Source: Mucilaginibacter terrigena
GTDB lineage: Bacteria; Bacteroidota; Bacteroidia; Sphingobacteriales; Sphingobacteriaceae
Reading direction: 5' to 3'
Assembly: GCF_004168255.1 (NCBI RefSeq)
Contig: NZ_SEWG01000003.1
Coordinates: 62,001 to 126,000, forward strand
Length of the DNA: 64,000 bases
A program made the position numbers and the translations under genes. Positions 26,491 to 34,960 of this stretch are shown here, one piece after another. Every line of letters begins with the position of its first letter. Position 1 is the first letter of the stretch. The notes under the pieces were generated by a model. It ran no database searches. It had not been told where the DNA came from and saw only the letters and a list, made by a program, of their open reading frames with translations.

Positions 26491-27501
26491 ATGTTGGATT
26501 TAGCCTCGCTTACTGAACTTTTAAGTCAGCCACGAAAGATTGTAATTACTACTCATCATAAACCCGATGGCGATGCTATGGGTTCATCGTTAGGGTTATA
26601 TAATTACTTTATTCAGCAAGGCCACCACGCAAAAGTAATTACCCCAACAGATTACCCCGACTTTTTAAGCTGGATGCCGGGTAACGAGGAAGTGATCATT
26701 TATACCGATAACACCGAACTATCTGCCACGCTTATTGCCGATGCCGAGATTATTTTCTGCGTGGACTTTAATAGCCTTAACCGTATTAACGATATGGGCG
26801 TATTGGTAGGCAAAAGCGGTGCTTACAAAGTGATGATAGACCATCACCTGGAGCCTGAAGATTTTGACGATTACAGGCACTGGGATATAAATGCATGTGC
26901 AGCCGCGCAATTGGTGTACACATTTATTGCAGATCAACTGCTTCATAAAAAACTGATCAATAAAGATGTAGCTACCTGTTTATACACCGGTATCATGACA
27001 GATTCTGCATCCTTCCGTTTGCCAAATACAACATCAACCGTGCACCGCATTGTTGCCGAACTGATTGATGCAGGCGCTAATAACTCGCGCATACACGAGT
27101 TGATATACAGCAGTTCGTCAGAGAACCGGCTGCGCTTTTTGGGCCATTGCCTTGCAAACCTTTTAGAAGTTTTACCCGAATATAATACAGCAATAATTGC
27201 CGTTAATAAACACGATATTGCTATGTTTGACGTTAATACCGGCGATACGGAAGGAATAGTTAACTATGCCTTATCGATTGCTAATGTACGTTTGGCGGCA
27301 TTTATAGTTGAGCGCAGCGATAAAGTTAAATTATCATTACGGTCGAAAGCGGATTTCCCGGCCAACGAGATCTGTAAAAAGTATTTTAACGGCGGTGGCC
27401 ACCGTAATGCGGCAGGCGGCCAGTCAGACGAATCGCTTGAAGCAACTGTTGCAAAATTTAAATCAATATTACCCGAATATAAAACCCTATTAATACAATA
27501 A
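26491..27501 (+). CDS. nrnA: DHH/DHHA1 phosphoesterase, NrnA-like oligoribonuclease/pAp phosphatase
   Basis: 336 residues from the ATG at 26491; a TTG one codon earlier is less likely. DHH motifs in order are HHKPDGDAMGSS, VDFNSLNR, MIDHHLEP, a late catalytic region, and GGGHRNAAGG (DHHA1) near the end. NrnA degrades nano-RNAs and dephosphorylates 3'-phosphoadenosine 5'-phosphate using manganese. It lies 15 bases upstream of the first FKBP gene, probably in one operon. Confidence 0.9.
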   Translation: MLDLASLTELLSQPRKIVITTHHKPDGDAMGSSLGLYNYFIQQGHHAKVITPTDYPDFLSWMPGNEEVIIYTDNTELSATLIADAEIIFCVDFNSLNRINDMGVLVGKSGAYKVMIDHHLEPEDFDDYRHWDINACAAAQLVYTFIADQLLHKKLINKDVATCLYTGIMTDSASFRLPNTTSTVHRIVAELIDAGANNSRIHELIYSSSSENRLRFLGHCLANLLEVLPEYNTAIIAVNKHDIAMFDVNTGDTEGIVNYALSIANVRLAAFIVERSDKVKLSLRSKADFPANEICKKYFNGGGHRNAAGGQSDESLEATVAKFKSILPEYKTLLIQ

Positions 27502-27516
27502 GAATTACAAAAAACA

Positions 27517-28479
27517 ATGAGAAAAAACTTAACGATCATAGCCATTGCAGCATTAGGATTTGCAAGCTGCAAAGGTGGGTTTAAACAGGCCGAAGGCGGA
27601 TTATTGTACAATATCCGTACAGATAAATCTGGCCCGCTTGTTAAACCCGGCGATTTTATCAGCCTTAACCTTACCTTAAAAAACGAGGGTGACTCGGTAA
27701 TTGGCAGCACTTATGACCAAGGCCGCCCTGCACCGCAAATTGTAGAAAAAACAACACGCAAAGGCGATGTAACATCAATATTTACCTTGTTAAGCGAAGG
27801 CGATAGCGCCACTGTAAAAGTAAATATCGATTCGATGTTTAAAAAAGGTGCGCCAAGGCCACCGGGCTTAAAAGGTAAATACATTATTTACGAAATTAAA
27901 GTAGATAAAGTAATAGAGAGGGGCAATTCAACCGAGGCTGTTTTCCAGGCTCATATAACCGATTACTTTAAGGCACAGGTTGACAGGATGAAAAAGGCAG
28001 AACCTGTTAAAATGAAAAAATACGTTGAAGATAAAAAGCTGAAAGTTACCACTACAGCCTCAGGTTTACAGTACGAGATCACCAAACAAGGAACAGGGCC
28101 AAACCTGGTTAACGGGGATACTGCTGTGGTAAACTACACAGGGTCGTTACTTAACGGCGATGTTTTTGATAGCAGTGTTAAAGAAGATGCCAAAAAAATA
28201 AAAAGGGCTATGGATCCTGCACGTAAATACGAGCCATACAGGTTTGCCGTTGGTAGTGGTACCGTTATCAGGGGCTGGGACGAAGGTTTCCTGTTGCTGA
28301 ACAAAGGATCGAAAGCTACTTTGGTTATCCCGTCTGAACTTGGCTGGGGCGAACAAGGGTCGCAAGGGATGATACCGGCTTTTGCACCTGTTGTATTTAC
28401 CGTAGAAGTATTAGACATTATTAAACCCGACCCTAATGCGCCAAAACCTGCGCAACCAACAATTCCGGGCGTTAGATAA
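27517..28479 (+). CDS. FKBP-type peptidyl-prolyl isomerase, lipoprotein
   Basis: 320 residues with a lipobox (LGFASC, Cys at 19). Two FKBP-like halves are seen. The N-terminal one (about 25-130) keeps the strands but lacks the aromatic pocket. The C-terminal one (about 185-305) has VVNYTGSLLNGDVFDSS, FAVGSGTVIRGWDEGFLLLNKGSKATLVIPSELGWGEQG and VFTVEVLDI. It probably assists folding of envelope proteins. Its stop is followed by a terminator that sits directly before the next FKBP gene. Confidence 0.9.
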   Translation: MRKNLTIIAIAALGFASCKGGFKQAEGGLLYNIRTDKSGPLVKPGDFISLNLTLKNEGDSVIGSTYDQGRPAPQIVEKTTRKGDVTSIFTLLSEGDSATVKVNIDSMFKKGAPRPPGLKGKYIIYEIKVDKVIERGNSTEAVFQAHITDYFKAQVDRMKKAEPVKMKKYVEDKKLKVTTTASGLQYEITKQGTGPNLVNGDTAVVNYTGSLLNGDVFDSSVKEDAKKIKRAMDPARKYEPYRFAVGSGTVIRGWDEGFLLLNKGSKATLVIPSELGWGEQGSQGMIPAFAPVVFTVEVLDIIKPDPNAPKPAQPTIPGVR

Positions 28480-28497
28480 TTTTATAGAAACATATAC

Positions 28498-28528
28498 AGC
28501 CTTCCGGAAATATCCGGAAGGCTTTTTT
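28498..28528 (+). terminator. Intrinsic terminator between the two FKBP genes
   Basis: A perfect 11-bp stem (AGCCTTCCGGA/TCCGGAAGGCT) with loop AATA and TTTTTT at 28523-28528. The next start codon begins at 28532, only 3 bases after the T-run. Confidence 0.85.
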
Positions 28529-28531
28529 ATT

Positions 28532-29533
28532 ATGATGAAAAATACTTTTTATATAGGTTTATTACTTTGCTTTTTTGGTTTTAACGCCAAAGCACAATTT
28601 CAAAGCACCCCAAAAGGCGTACAATACCAGGTTATAAGCGACAAACCGGGGGCAAAACTAAAACAGAACGATATTATTACCTTTCAGGCGGTACAATGTA
28701 CCGACAAGGATTCGGTATTATTTAGTACTTACCAGCAAGGGCAGCCCATAAAGGCCCAGGTACATCCCTCAACCAATATTGCCGACCTGATGGATATATT
28801 CCCGCTGTTATCAGTTAACGATAGCGCTGTAGTTAAAGTGCCTGTCGATTCGGTATTTAAAGGCCATGAAGATGCCATGCCACCCATATTTAAAAAAGGC
28901 GGTAATATTGTTTTTAAACTAAAAATATTACAAGTGCAAACTTTAGAGGAAGCCATGGCCGAGCGAAATGCTGCTATTGCGGCAATGAAAGCCGAAGGCG
29001 AAAAGCTAAAAGTTGCAGAAGCTGCCAAATTTGAAGACTATTTGAAAAGTAATAAAATAATTGCAAAAACTACCCCATCCGGCTTAAGGTATATCATCAA
29101 ATCGGCAGGTGCAAAACCTAAGCCCATTAACGGCGATACGGTATATGTAAACTATACCGGGCGCACGCTTGAAGGGACGATATTTGACAGCAGCATTGAA
29201 GTTGATGCAAAAGAAGGAGGTGTTTACAACCCCGGTCGCCCTTACGAGCCGATAAGCTTTGCGCTGGGCACTGCCAGGGTAATAAAGGGCTGGGATGAGG
29301 CTTTTCTGCTGATGAACGAGGGCTCGAAAGCTAAGCTATTTATTCCATCGGCCCTTGCTTATGGTGAAAGTGGCTCTGGCCCCAAAATTAAACCCTACAC
29401 ACCGCTGATATTTGATGTAGAGCTTGTAAAAGTGGTAAGAGTTAAGCACGAGACAGTGAAACCCGCCGTAAAAGCACCGTTAAAGAAAAAAACAACGCTT
29501 AAAAAGCGGATAGCAGTAAAAAAGAAAAATTAA
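28532..29533 (+). CDS. FKBP-type peptidyl-prolyl isomerase, exported
   Basis: 333 residues from MMKNTFYIGLLL; the signal peptide ends NAKAQ. The frame is open further upstream to 28436, but that would place the signal peptide 32 residues inside the protein. The layout copies its neighbour: a degenerate N-terminal FKBP-like half, then a canonical C-terminal one (YVNYTGRTLEGTIFDSS, ALGTARVIKGWDEAFLLMNEGSKAKLFIPSALAYGE). A Lys-rich tail (KAPLKKKTTLKKRIAVKKK) is peculiar to this copy. It is a tandem paralogue of the lipoprotein gene. Confidence 0.9.
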   Translation: MMKNTFYIGLLLCFFGFNAKAQFQSTPKGVQYQVISDKPGAKLKQNDIITFQAVQCTDKDSVLFSTYQQGQPIKAQVHPSTNIADLMDIFPLLSVNDSAVVKVPVDSVFKGHEDAMPPIFKKGGNIVFKLKILQVQTLEEAMAERNAAIAAMKAEGEKLKVAEAAKFEDYLKSNKIIAKTTPSGLRYIIKSAGAKPKPINGDTVYVNYTGRTLEGTIFDSSIEVDAKEGGVYNPGRPYEPISFALGTARVIKGWDEAFLLMNEGSKAKLFIPSALAYGESGSGPKIKPYTPLIFDVELVKVVRVKHETVKPAVKAPLKKKTTLKKRIAVKKKN

Positions 29534-29543
29534 TTTTATTGAA

Positions 29544-29573
29544 AAGCCTCCGTTTACTAACGGGGGCTTTTTT
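29544..29573 (+). terminator. Intrinsic terminator after the second FKBP gene
   Basis: Stem AAGCCTCCGTT/AACGGGGGCTT (one T-G pair), loop TACT, then TTTTTT. Confidence 0.85.
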
Positions 29574-29580
29574 AATTTTG
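29573..29580 (+). promoter_or_regulatory. Candidate -7 box for tatD overlapping a terminator tail
   Basis: TAATTTTG matches TAnnTTTG exactly. It begins at the last T of the terminator and ends 4 bases before the tatD ATG, which would give a leaderless or nearly leaderless mRNA. No -33 box at normal spacing. Confidence 0.35.
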
Positions 29581-29584
29581 TGCC

Positions 29585-30352
29585 ATGGTATTAACGGATA
29601 CGCATACACATTTATATTACGAAACTGATGAGGCCAAACGCATGCAGCTTATGCATCGTTGCCGCGATAATAGCGTCGACCGCTTGTTTTTGCCTAATGT
29701 TGATGCCGCATCGGTACCCTTGATGTTTGACTTGTTAAACGCTTACCCGGGCAACTGTTACCCAATGCTGGGCCTGCACCCATGTTCGGTAAAAGATAGC
29801 TGGGAAGAAGAATTGACTGTGATACAACCCGCTTTATATCAGCACAAAATATACGCTATAGGCGAAATTGGGATTGACTTGTACTGGGACAAAACCTTTT
29901 TAACCGAGCAGATCCGGGCCTTTAAACTGCAGATAAACTGGGCTAAAAATTTAAAGTTACCAATAGTTATACATTGCAGGGATGCTTTTGACGAGGTTTA
30001 CCAGGTTTTGCTGGATGAGCAGGACGAAAACCTGCGGGGGATATTTCATTGTTTTGCCGGCTCGCTTGAACAGGCGAATAAGATCACCGACCTGGGCTTT
30101 TATTTAGGTATTGGCGGCGTGGTTACTTACAAAAATGCGGGGCTTGATAAGATATTACCACAAATTGACCTAAAGCATGTGGTTTTAGAAACCGATTCTC
30201 CGTACCTTACCCCTGTTCCGTACCGGGGTAAGCCCAATGAAAGTTCATATTTAATATATGTAGCCGAAAAGGTTGCGGAGTTATATCAAATATCTGTTGA
30301 ACAAGTGGCAAACATTACCACAGACAATTCAAAAAAGGTATTTGGTGTGTGA
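29585..30352 (+). CDS. tatD: TatD family metal-dependent hydrolase
   Basis: 255 residues, usual length. Metal ligands are DTHTHLY at the start, the Glu in AIGEIGIDLYW, His in LPIVIHCRDA and GIFHCFAGS, and Asp in LETDSPYLTP. TatD proteins are 3'-5' exonucleases or deoxyribonucleases linked to DNA turnover and quality control. It stands alone between a terminator and a 125-base gap holding short heptad repeats. Confidence 0.9.
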   Translation: MVLTDTHTHLYYETDEAKRMQLMHRCRDNSVDRLFLPNVDAASVPLMFDLLNAYPGNCYPMLGLHPCSVKDSWEEELTVIQPALYQHKIYAIGEIGIDLYWDKTFLTEQIRAFKLQINWAKNLKLPIVIHCRDAFDEVYQVLLDEQDENLRGIFHCFAGSLEQANKITDLGFYLGIGGVVTYKNAGLDKILPQIDLKHVVLETDSPYLTPVPYRGKPNESSYLIYVAEKVAELYQISVEQVANITTDNSKKVFGV

Positions 30353-30409
30353 AGTGATTTAAGATTATGAGAAGCATGAACCAGGAAAAAAAATTTACAA
30401 ATTGTTTTT

Positions 30410-30437
30410 TCTTGATTCCTGTATCTTGACTTCTTGC
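30410..30437. repeat. Short heptamer repeat
   Basis: Four 7-base units (TCTTGAT, TCCTGTA, TCTTGAC, TTCTTGC; consensus TCTTGAN) lie in the tatD-asparaginase gap. Degenerate, with no gene. Confidence 0.4.
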
Positions 30438-30477
30438 ATCAATTGAATTATTATTAATCGAATAAACCTGACCCAAA

Positions 30478-31497
30478 ATGAGCCAGATACTGATCATCTA
30501 TACCGGTGGAACCATAGGTATGATGAGCGACCCTGTTACAAAAACGTTAGTGCCTATCAACTTTGAGCAGATTATGGATAATGTGCCCGAACTGGAGAAG
30601 CTGAATTGTAAAATTAAGGTCCACTCGTTTGAACATATAATCGATTCCTCAAACATGAACCCTGTTATCTGGGCCGAACTCGCTGCGCTTATCGAGGCCA
30701 ATTACGACACTGTTGATGGCTTTGTGATACTGCATGGATCAGATACGATGGCGTTTACAGCATCGGTATTAAGTTTTATGCTGCAAAATTTGAACAAACC
30801 GGTAATTTTTACCGGGTCGCAACTGCCTATAAGCGCGGTACGTACCGATGCAAAGGAAAACCTGATGACGGCCATTGAAATTGCCAAAGCTAAAAAGAAC
30901 GATAAGGCGCGTGTGCCCGAAGTTTGTATTTATTTTGATTACAAGCTGTTTCGTGGTAACCGCGCGTTCAAATATAATTCCTCAAAGTTCGAGGCGTTTC
31001 GCTCGCCCAATTACCCCATACTGGCCGAGTCTGGCGTGCACCTGCGTTTTAGTGTAAATGATATTCGCGAGCCGGGCGAAGGGCCGCTCAAGATCCACAA
31101 TAAATTGGTAAGCGATGTTGCGGTATTAAAACTTTACCCGGGCATAAGCCCCAAGGTGGTCGAAACCATTTTGGGGGCCGATGTACGCGGCATAGTAATG
31201 GAAACATTTGGAGCCGGCAATACCACTACCGACCAATGGTTTATCGACCTGCTTAAAACCGCCATAGATAGCGGTAAGGTGATATTGGATATTTCGCAAT
31301 GTAAAGTAGGCACGGTTGAGCTTGGCCGTTACGAAACCAGCAAGCAGCTAAAAGATATTGGTGTAGCCAACGGTTACGACATGACCTACGAGGCCGCCGT
31401 TACCAAGATGATGTACCTGCTTGGCGAGATTGACGACCCTAAAGAAGTAAAACGCTGCCTGGAAAAAGACCTGAGGGGGGAGCTAACGGAATCGTAG
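30478..31497 (+). CDS. ansA: Type I (cytoplasmic) L-asparaginase
   Basis: 339 residues, matching E. coli AnsA in length. The N-terminal TGGTIGM carries the nucleophile Thr, HGSDTMAFTAS the second catalytic Thr/Asp/Lys group, and TGSQLPISAVRTDAKEN follows. No signal peptide, so it is the type I housekeeping enzyme that hydrolyses asparagine to aspartate and ammonia. It converges on the LytTR gene. Confidence 0.95.
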   Translation: MSQILIIYTGGTIGMMSDPVTKTLVPINFEQIMDNVPELEKLNCKIKVHSFEHIIDSSNMNPVIWAELAALIEANYDTVDGFVILHGSDTMAFTASVLSFMLQNLNKPVIFTGSQLPISAVRTDAKENLMTAIEIAKAKKNDKARVPEVCIYFDYKLFRGNRAFKYNSSKFEAFRSPNYPILAESGVHLRFSVNDIREPGEGPLKIHNKLVSDVAVLKLYPGISPKVVETILGADVRGIVMETFGAGNTTTDQWFIDLLKTAIDSGKVILDISQCKVGTVELGRYETSKQLKDIGVANGYDMTYEAAVTKMMYLLGEIDDPKEVKRCLEKDLRGELTES

Positions 31498-31542
31498 ATC
31501 CCCCACTACTGTTGCCGCGGGCGTTCGGCACCATACAAATTA

Positions 31543-32253
31543 TCAAAATATTCTCTGCCGTATCATTTCCATAAAACCTTCCCTGAATTTATCGCTCACC
31601 GGGATCTGTTTATCGCCAATGTAAATATGGTTATCCTGTATTTTGTTAAGCCGTTTTGTATTAACGATATAAGAGTTATGCACCCTTATAAAAGGCTGCG
31701 GCAATTGCGTTTCAATTTCTTTTAAGCGGCGGTATATCAGCAATTCTTCAGTGCCGGTAACCAGCCGCACGTACTCTTTTTCGCCCTCAAAATACAGCAC
31801 CTCGTCAAGTAGTATCTTACGCAGGGTTTTGCCCGATTTTACAAAAAAGTAATCGTCGTCGGGCTTGCCTTCGGTTTTCTCCATAATCACCTGTCTGCCA
31901 AAGGCAGCCTCAATTTTTTGCGTGGCAGCCAGGAAACGTTTAAGCGTTATTGGTTTTAATAAATAGTCGATGGTTTGAAAAGCATAGCTCTCGGCTGCAT
32001 GCTCGGCATAAGCGGTGGTGAACACAATTTTGGTTTCTTTTGGCAGCAGCCCGGCCAGTTCCATACCCGTTAGGTGGGGCATATTTATATCCAGGAAAAT
32101 AAAATCTACGGTGTGTTTCTTTAAAAAATCGATGGCTTCCAGCGCGTTGTAGCATTTACCCAAAAGCTGCCATTGCGTGGTTTGGGCAATCAGTACTTCC
32201 AGCAGGCTAACCGCGTTTGGCTCATCGTCAATAATAATACACTTTAAGTTCAT
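31543..32253 (-). CDS. LytTR-family response regulator
   Basis: 236 residues. The receiver domain has the acidic pocket at DDEPNA and the phospho-acceptor D55 in FLDINMP. A C-terminal LytTR DNA-binding domain follows from about 135 (YFFVKSGKTLRKILLDEVLYFEGEKEYVRL, then RVHNSYIVNTKRLNKI). The gene overlaps the sensor stop by 4 bases. LytTR proteins bind short direct repeats; a pair of such repeats lies at 33452-33492 before the gene at 33515. Confidence 0.92.
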   Translation of the reverse strand: MNLKCIIIDDEPNAVSLLEVLIAQTTQWQLLGKCYNALEAIDFLKKHTVDFIFLDINMPHLTGMELAGLLPKETKIVFTTAYAEHAAESYAFQTIDYLLKPITLKRFLAATQKIEAAFGRQVIMEKTEGKPDDDYFFVKSGKTLRKILLDEVLYFEGEKEYVRLVTGTEELLIYRRLKEIETQLPQPFIRVHNSYIVNTKRLNKIQDNHIYIGDKQIPVSDKFREGFMEMIRQRIF

Positions 32254-33272
32254 GCCAGCGGAATGTTTAGTTGGGCTACATAAATATCGTCTTTATTTTC
32301 AACGTGTAATTCAAAATCACTATTATAAAGCAGCACCAGCCTTTTTCGTAAATTTTGGATACCGAAGCCGGTGGATGGGGCATTAATAGGTTTATCAGGA
32401 ATGGTATTGATAGTAGTGAATTGCAGCCGTCCATTTTGCTGCACCAGGGATAGCTCTACCTTATTATAACTGCTGCTTTTATCAATGCCATGCTTAAAAA
32501 TATTCTCTACAAAGGTCATCAGCAGCATAGGGGGCAGGCTCAGGGCCACATCGCAATCTTTGGTAAAAGTGATATAAACATCGTAACGGATGCGGATATT
32601 CTCCAGCGCAATATAGTTTTCCAGGAACTGGATCTCGGTAGCAAGGCTCACTTCCTGCTTGGGGCTTTCATCAACAAAATAGCGCATAATATCCGATAAG
32701 CGCTCTATGAGCCCCGCGGTGCGGGGCGATTCCAGGTAAGCCTCGTAATAGATATTGTTAAGTGTATTAAACAAAAAGTGCGGCTGCACCTGCGATTTAA
32801 GCAGGTTTAACTCGGCCTGTGTTTTTTGCGCAATGATCTCTTCTGATTGTTGTTTTAATTTGAAATAAGCCAGCGCTATCCTAAAGATGAAGCTGAGCAT
32901 AAAAATTAGCACACCGGCAATTACAAAGCTAATGATAGGTCCGGCTTTCATTTGAGTAGGGTGCCCCATTGCAAAAAAGGCGTTATATATAAACATGGAG
33001 ATGTAAGCCCTAAGCAAACCTGTAAAAAGCAATAATATTATTACCGATATAATATAGATGACGATGTGCCCCTTTTGATATAACCGGGGGAACAGCCATA
33101 AAATATTACCATATATAATTACCGCATAAAAAATGGTATTTATTAAGGCGAAGACAGACGATTGCCCCGGCCCATCCATAGGCAAAAGCGAGAACAGCAC
33201 AATAAAAAACACAAACACCCAAACCAGCCATTGCAATTGTATAGTATTGGGTTTACGGGTAAAAAATAACAT
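32250..33272 (-). CDS. LytS/YehU-type sensor histidine kinase
   Basis: 340 residues. Four transmembrane segments fill 1-140, followed by the His_kinase motif QVQPHFLFNTLNNIYYEA with H165 as the phosphorylated residue. An HATPase region has LPPMLLMTFVENIFKHG (N-box) and STGFGIQNLRKRL (G-box). There is no extracellular sensor domain, so it may respond to membrane or lipid state. Co-transcribed with the LytTR regulator. Confidence 0.92.
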   Translation of the reverse strand: MLFFTRKPNTIQLQWLVWVFVFFIVLFSLLPMDGPGQSSVFALINTIFYAVIIYGNILWLFPRLYQKGHIVIYIISVIILLLFTGLLRAYISMFIYNAFFAMGHPTQMKAGPIISFVIAGVLIFMLSFIFRIALAYFKLKQQSEEIIAQKTQAELNLLKSQVQPHFLFNTLNNIYYEAYLESPRTAGLIERLSDIMRYFVDESPKQEVSLATEIQFLENYIALENIRIRYDVYITFTKDCDVALSLPPMLLMTFVENIFKHGIDKSSSYNKVELSLVQQNGRLQFTTINTIPDKPINAPSTGFGIQNLRKRLVLLYNSDFELHVENKDDIYVAQLNIPLA

Positions 33273-33451
33273 CCTTAAAAGTACAAAGCTTTTTTATAGA
33301 TGCGTATGACTTTAAACCGGACGATGTATTTATTAAACCAACACCTGTAAATATTATATGAAATGGCCGGTTAGGCAAATAGCAGCTATTAGCGCATATG
33401 TTGAAAATACCGCCCCGCATGTTAAATAAATAGTATGCTGTATTGAAATAG

Positions 33452-33492
33452 TTTGAGATAGTATACGGCAAAACACAAATTTGAGATAATAT
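33452..33492 (+). promoter_or_regulatory. Direct repeats, possible LytTR target site
   Basis: TTTGAGATAGTAT (33452-33464) and TTTGAGATAATAT (33480-33492) agree in 12 of 13 bases, 28 bases apart, between the divergent sensor-kinase gene and the gene at 33515. Confidence 0.4.
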
Positions 33493-33514
33493 CAAACCAT
33501 AAACTCACATAACC

Positions 33515-34330
33515 ATGAGATCACCATTATCAATAGTGGGCGCTTTAATAGCCTGTATAGCAACTTTACTTTTTTCGGCGCGGCCACAGCAGGCTTCGGC
33601 GCAGGTAGACACGATTCGTATTAAAGACCACCGTTTAAACACCGCAACCCTTAAGCCTGGGATGCGCCAATACCTGGTGTACTTTCAAAATGCCAGAAGC
33701 CCAAAAACACTAAGGTTTTGGTTATGGCTGCGCGATACAAAAATTGAGACCCGTAATGGCGAGAAGGTATTTGCCACCACACAGCATTGGTATGGCGCGG
33801 ACACGATGAGCTATCGTACCGGTTATTCGGTGAACCGGGTAAAAGATTTCTCACCTGTATACCATACCGAGACTATTGCCGGTAAAGTTGGCGCTTACAA
33901 CTGGGATGCCGACAAAATAAAAGGTGCGGACAGCGTGGCCTTAAACGCCAAAAAAGATTTTACGCTGAATTTTACCGAAGCCAATTTTAACTGGAACCTT
34001 GATATTGAGACTTTTGAAATGCTGCCGTTAGCCGCCGGCAAAACCTTTGCTATTAACTTTTATGATGCAGGCTTTGGCAAACCGGAATACATCATATACA
34101 AAGTTACAGGCAGCGAAGTAGTAAGTACGCTGGATAACCAAAAAGTAGATTGTTGGATATTATTGAACGAAGGCGAAAACAAGGGCAACAAATACACCCA
34201 AGCCTTTTGGATCAGCAAAAAAGGCCACGAGTTTATTAAGGAAGAGGATAGCTTTGGTGGCGGGTATCGTTACAAAGTTAAAATGCCTGCCGGGGCAGTT
34301 AACATATTGCCAAGGTTTTCAGTAAAGTAA
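33515..34330 (+). CDS. Exported protein, DUF3108-like
   Basis: 271 residues with a signal peptide ending QASAQ. Strand-rich: TLRFWLWLRDTKIETRNGEKVF, then YNWDADKIKGADSVALN, then KVTGSEVVSTLDNQKVDCWILLNEGENKG, resembling DUF3108 proteins that fold as beta-sandwiches in the periplasm. No activity known. It faces the LytS/LytTR operon across a 242-base gap carrying paired direct repeats, and may be that system's target. It ends in a strong terminator. Confidence 0.6.
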   Translation: MRSPLSIVGALIACIATLLFSARPQQASAQVDTIRIKDHRLNTATLKPGMRQYLVYFQNARSPKTLRFWLWLRDTKIETRNGEKVFATTQHWYGADTMSYRTGYSVNRVKDFSPVYHTETIAGKVGAYNWDADKIKGADSVALNAKKDFTLNFTEANFNWNLDIETFEMLPLAAGKTFAINFYDAGFGKPEYIIYKVTGSEVVSTLDNQKVDCWILLNEGENKGNKYTQAFWISKKGHEFIKEEDSFGGGYRYKVKMPAGAVNILPRFSVK

Positions 34331-34359
34331 TATAAACCATCAGTACAAAATGTTTTAGT

Positions 34360-34390
34360 AGAGACGCGATACTCCGCGTCTCTTTTTTTT
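34360..34390 (+). terminator. Intrinsic terminator with GAGACGCG stem
   Basis: AGAGACGCG/CGCGTCTCT (34360-34368, 34375-34383), loop ATACTC, then eight Ts. The GTAGAGACGC element resembles a hairpin repeat I recall from other Sphingobacteriaceae intergenic regions. Confidence 0.85.
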
Positions 34391-34541
34391 GAGGATATAA
34401 CCGTAACAATCCTGCCCGGTATAATAAATTTTGATAACTTATTTATTAAGCGCACTTTTAAATAGCTGTATTGCCCACGGGTGAAGGCTAACTTTACATA
34501 TTATTTAGTACCCGTAAAATCAATAAGATAAGAAAAAATTA

Positions 34542-34899
34542 ATGTTAATTATCTGCATGTTCTTCGGCTTAGCCGTAGCTGCAAATGCACAAAATCGACC
34601 CGGCACTACAGACCCTGTTGAAAAAGCAAAGGAATTACAAACCAAGCTTAAATTAACAGATCACCAAACTGCCAAGGTTGCAACTATTTAACAGGAATCG
34701 GCGCAAAAATTCAATCAGATCAAGGCCGACGAAAAAGGTAACAGCAATAAAATGTTGGTAGCTATACGCCCATTGCGTGCTAAAACCATTCAAAAATTTA
34801 ACCCCGGCCCAAAAAGCTAATTACGAAAAATTGGTTAAAAGCAGTGGTAAAGCAAGCGCCGGCTGGAGCGATGGCTGGAGCTCAACCGCGTCGAACTAA
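34542..34899 (+). pseudogene. Decayed small exported protein gene (LTxxQ/Spy-like)
   Basis: From ATG 34542 a signal peptide (FFGLAVAANAQ) and VEKAKELQTKLKLTDHQTAKVATI are readable, then a TAA at 34689-34691. The same frame resumes (QESAQKFNQIKADEKGN, then RPLRAKTIQKF) and breaks at about 34800, where a one-base shift restores PAQKANYEKLVKSSGKASAGW and a stop at 34897-34899. The pattern LKLTDxQ...LTPAQKxxYE is that of small periplasmic Spy/CpxP-like proteins. In-frame codons before the ATG read D-K-K-K-L, suggesting that an original MKKKL start was lost. The rest of the gap holds terminators on each side. Confidence 0.75.
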
Positions 34900-34922
34900 T
34901 ATTACAAATATTATATAGTTTA

Positions 34923-34955
34923 AGGCTGGCCATAGCAATATGGCCGGCCTCTTTT
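34923..34955 (+). terminator. Intrinsic terminator after the pseudogene
   Basis: AGGCTGGCCATA/TATGGCCGGCCT (one T-G pair), loop GCAA, then CTTTT. It survives although the gene in front of it is broken. Confidence 0.75.
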
Positions 34956-34960
34956 ATGCG

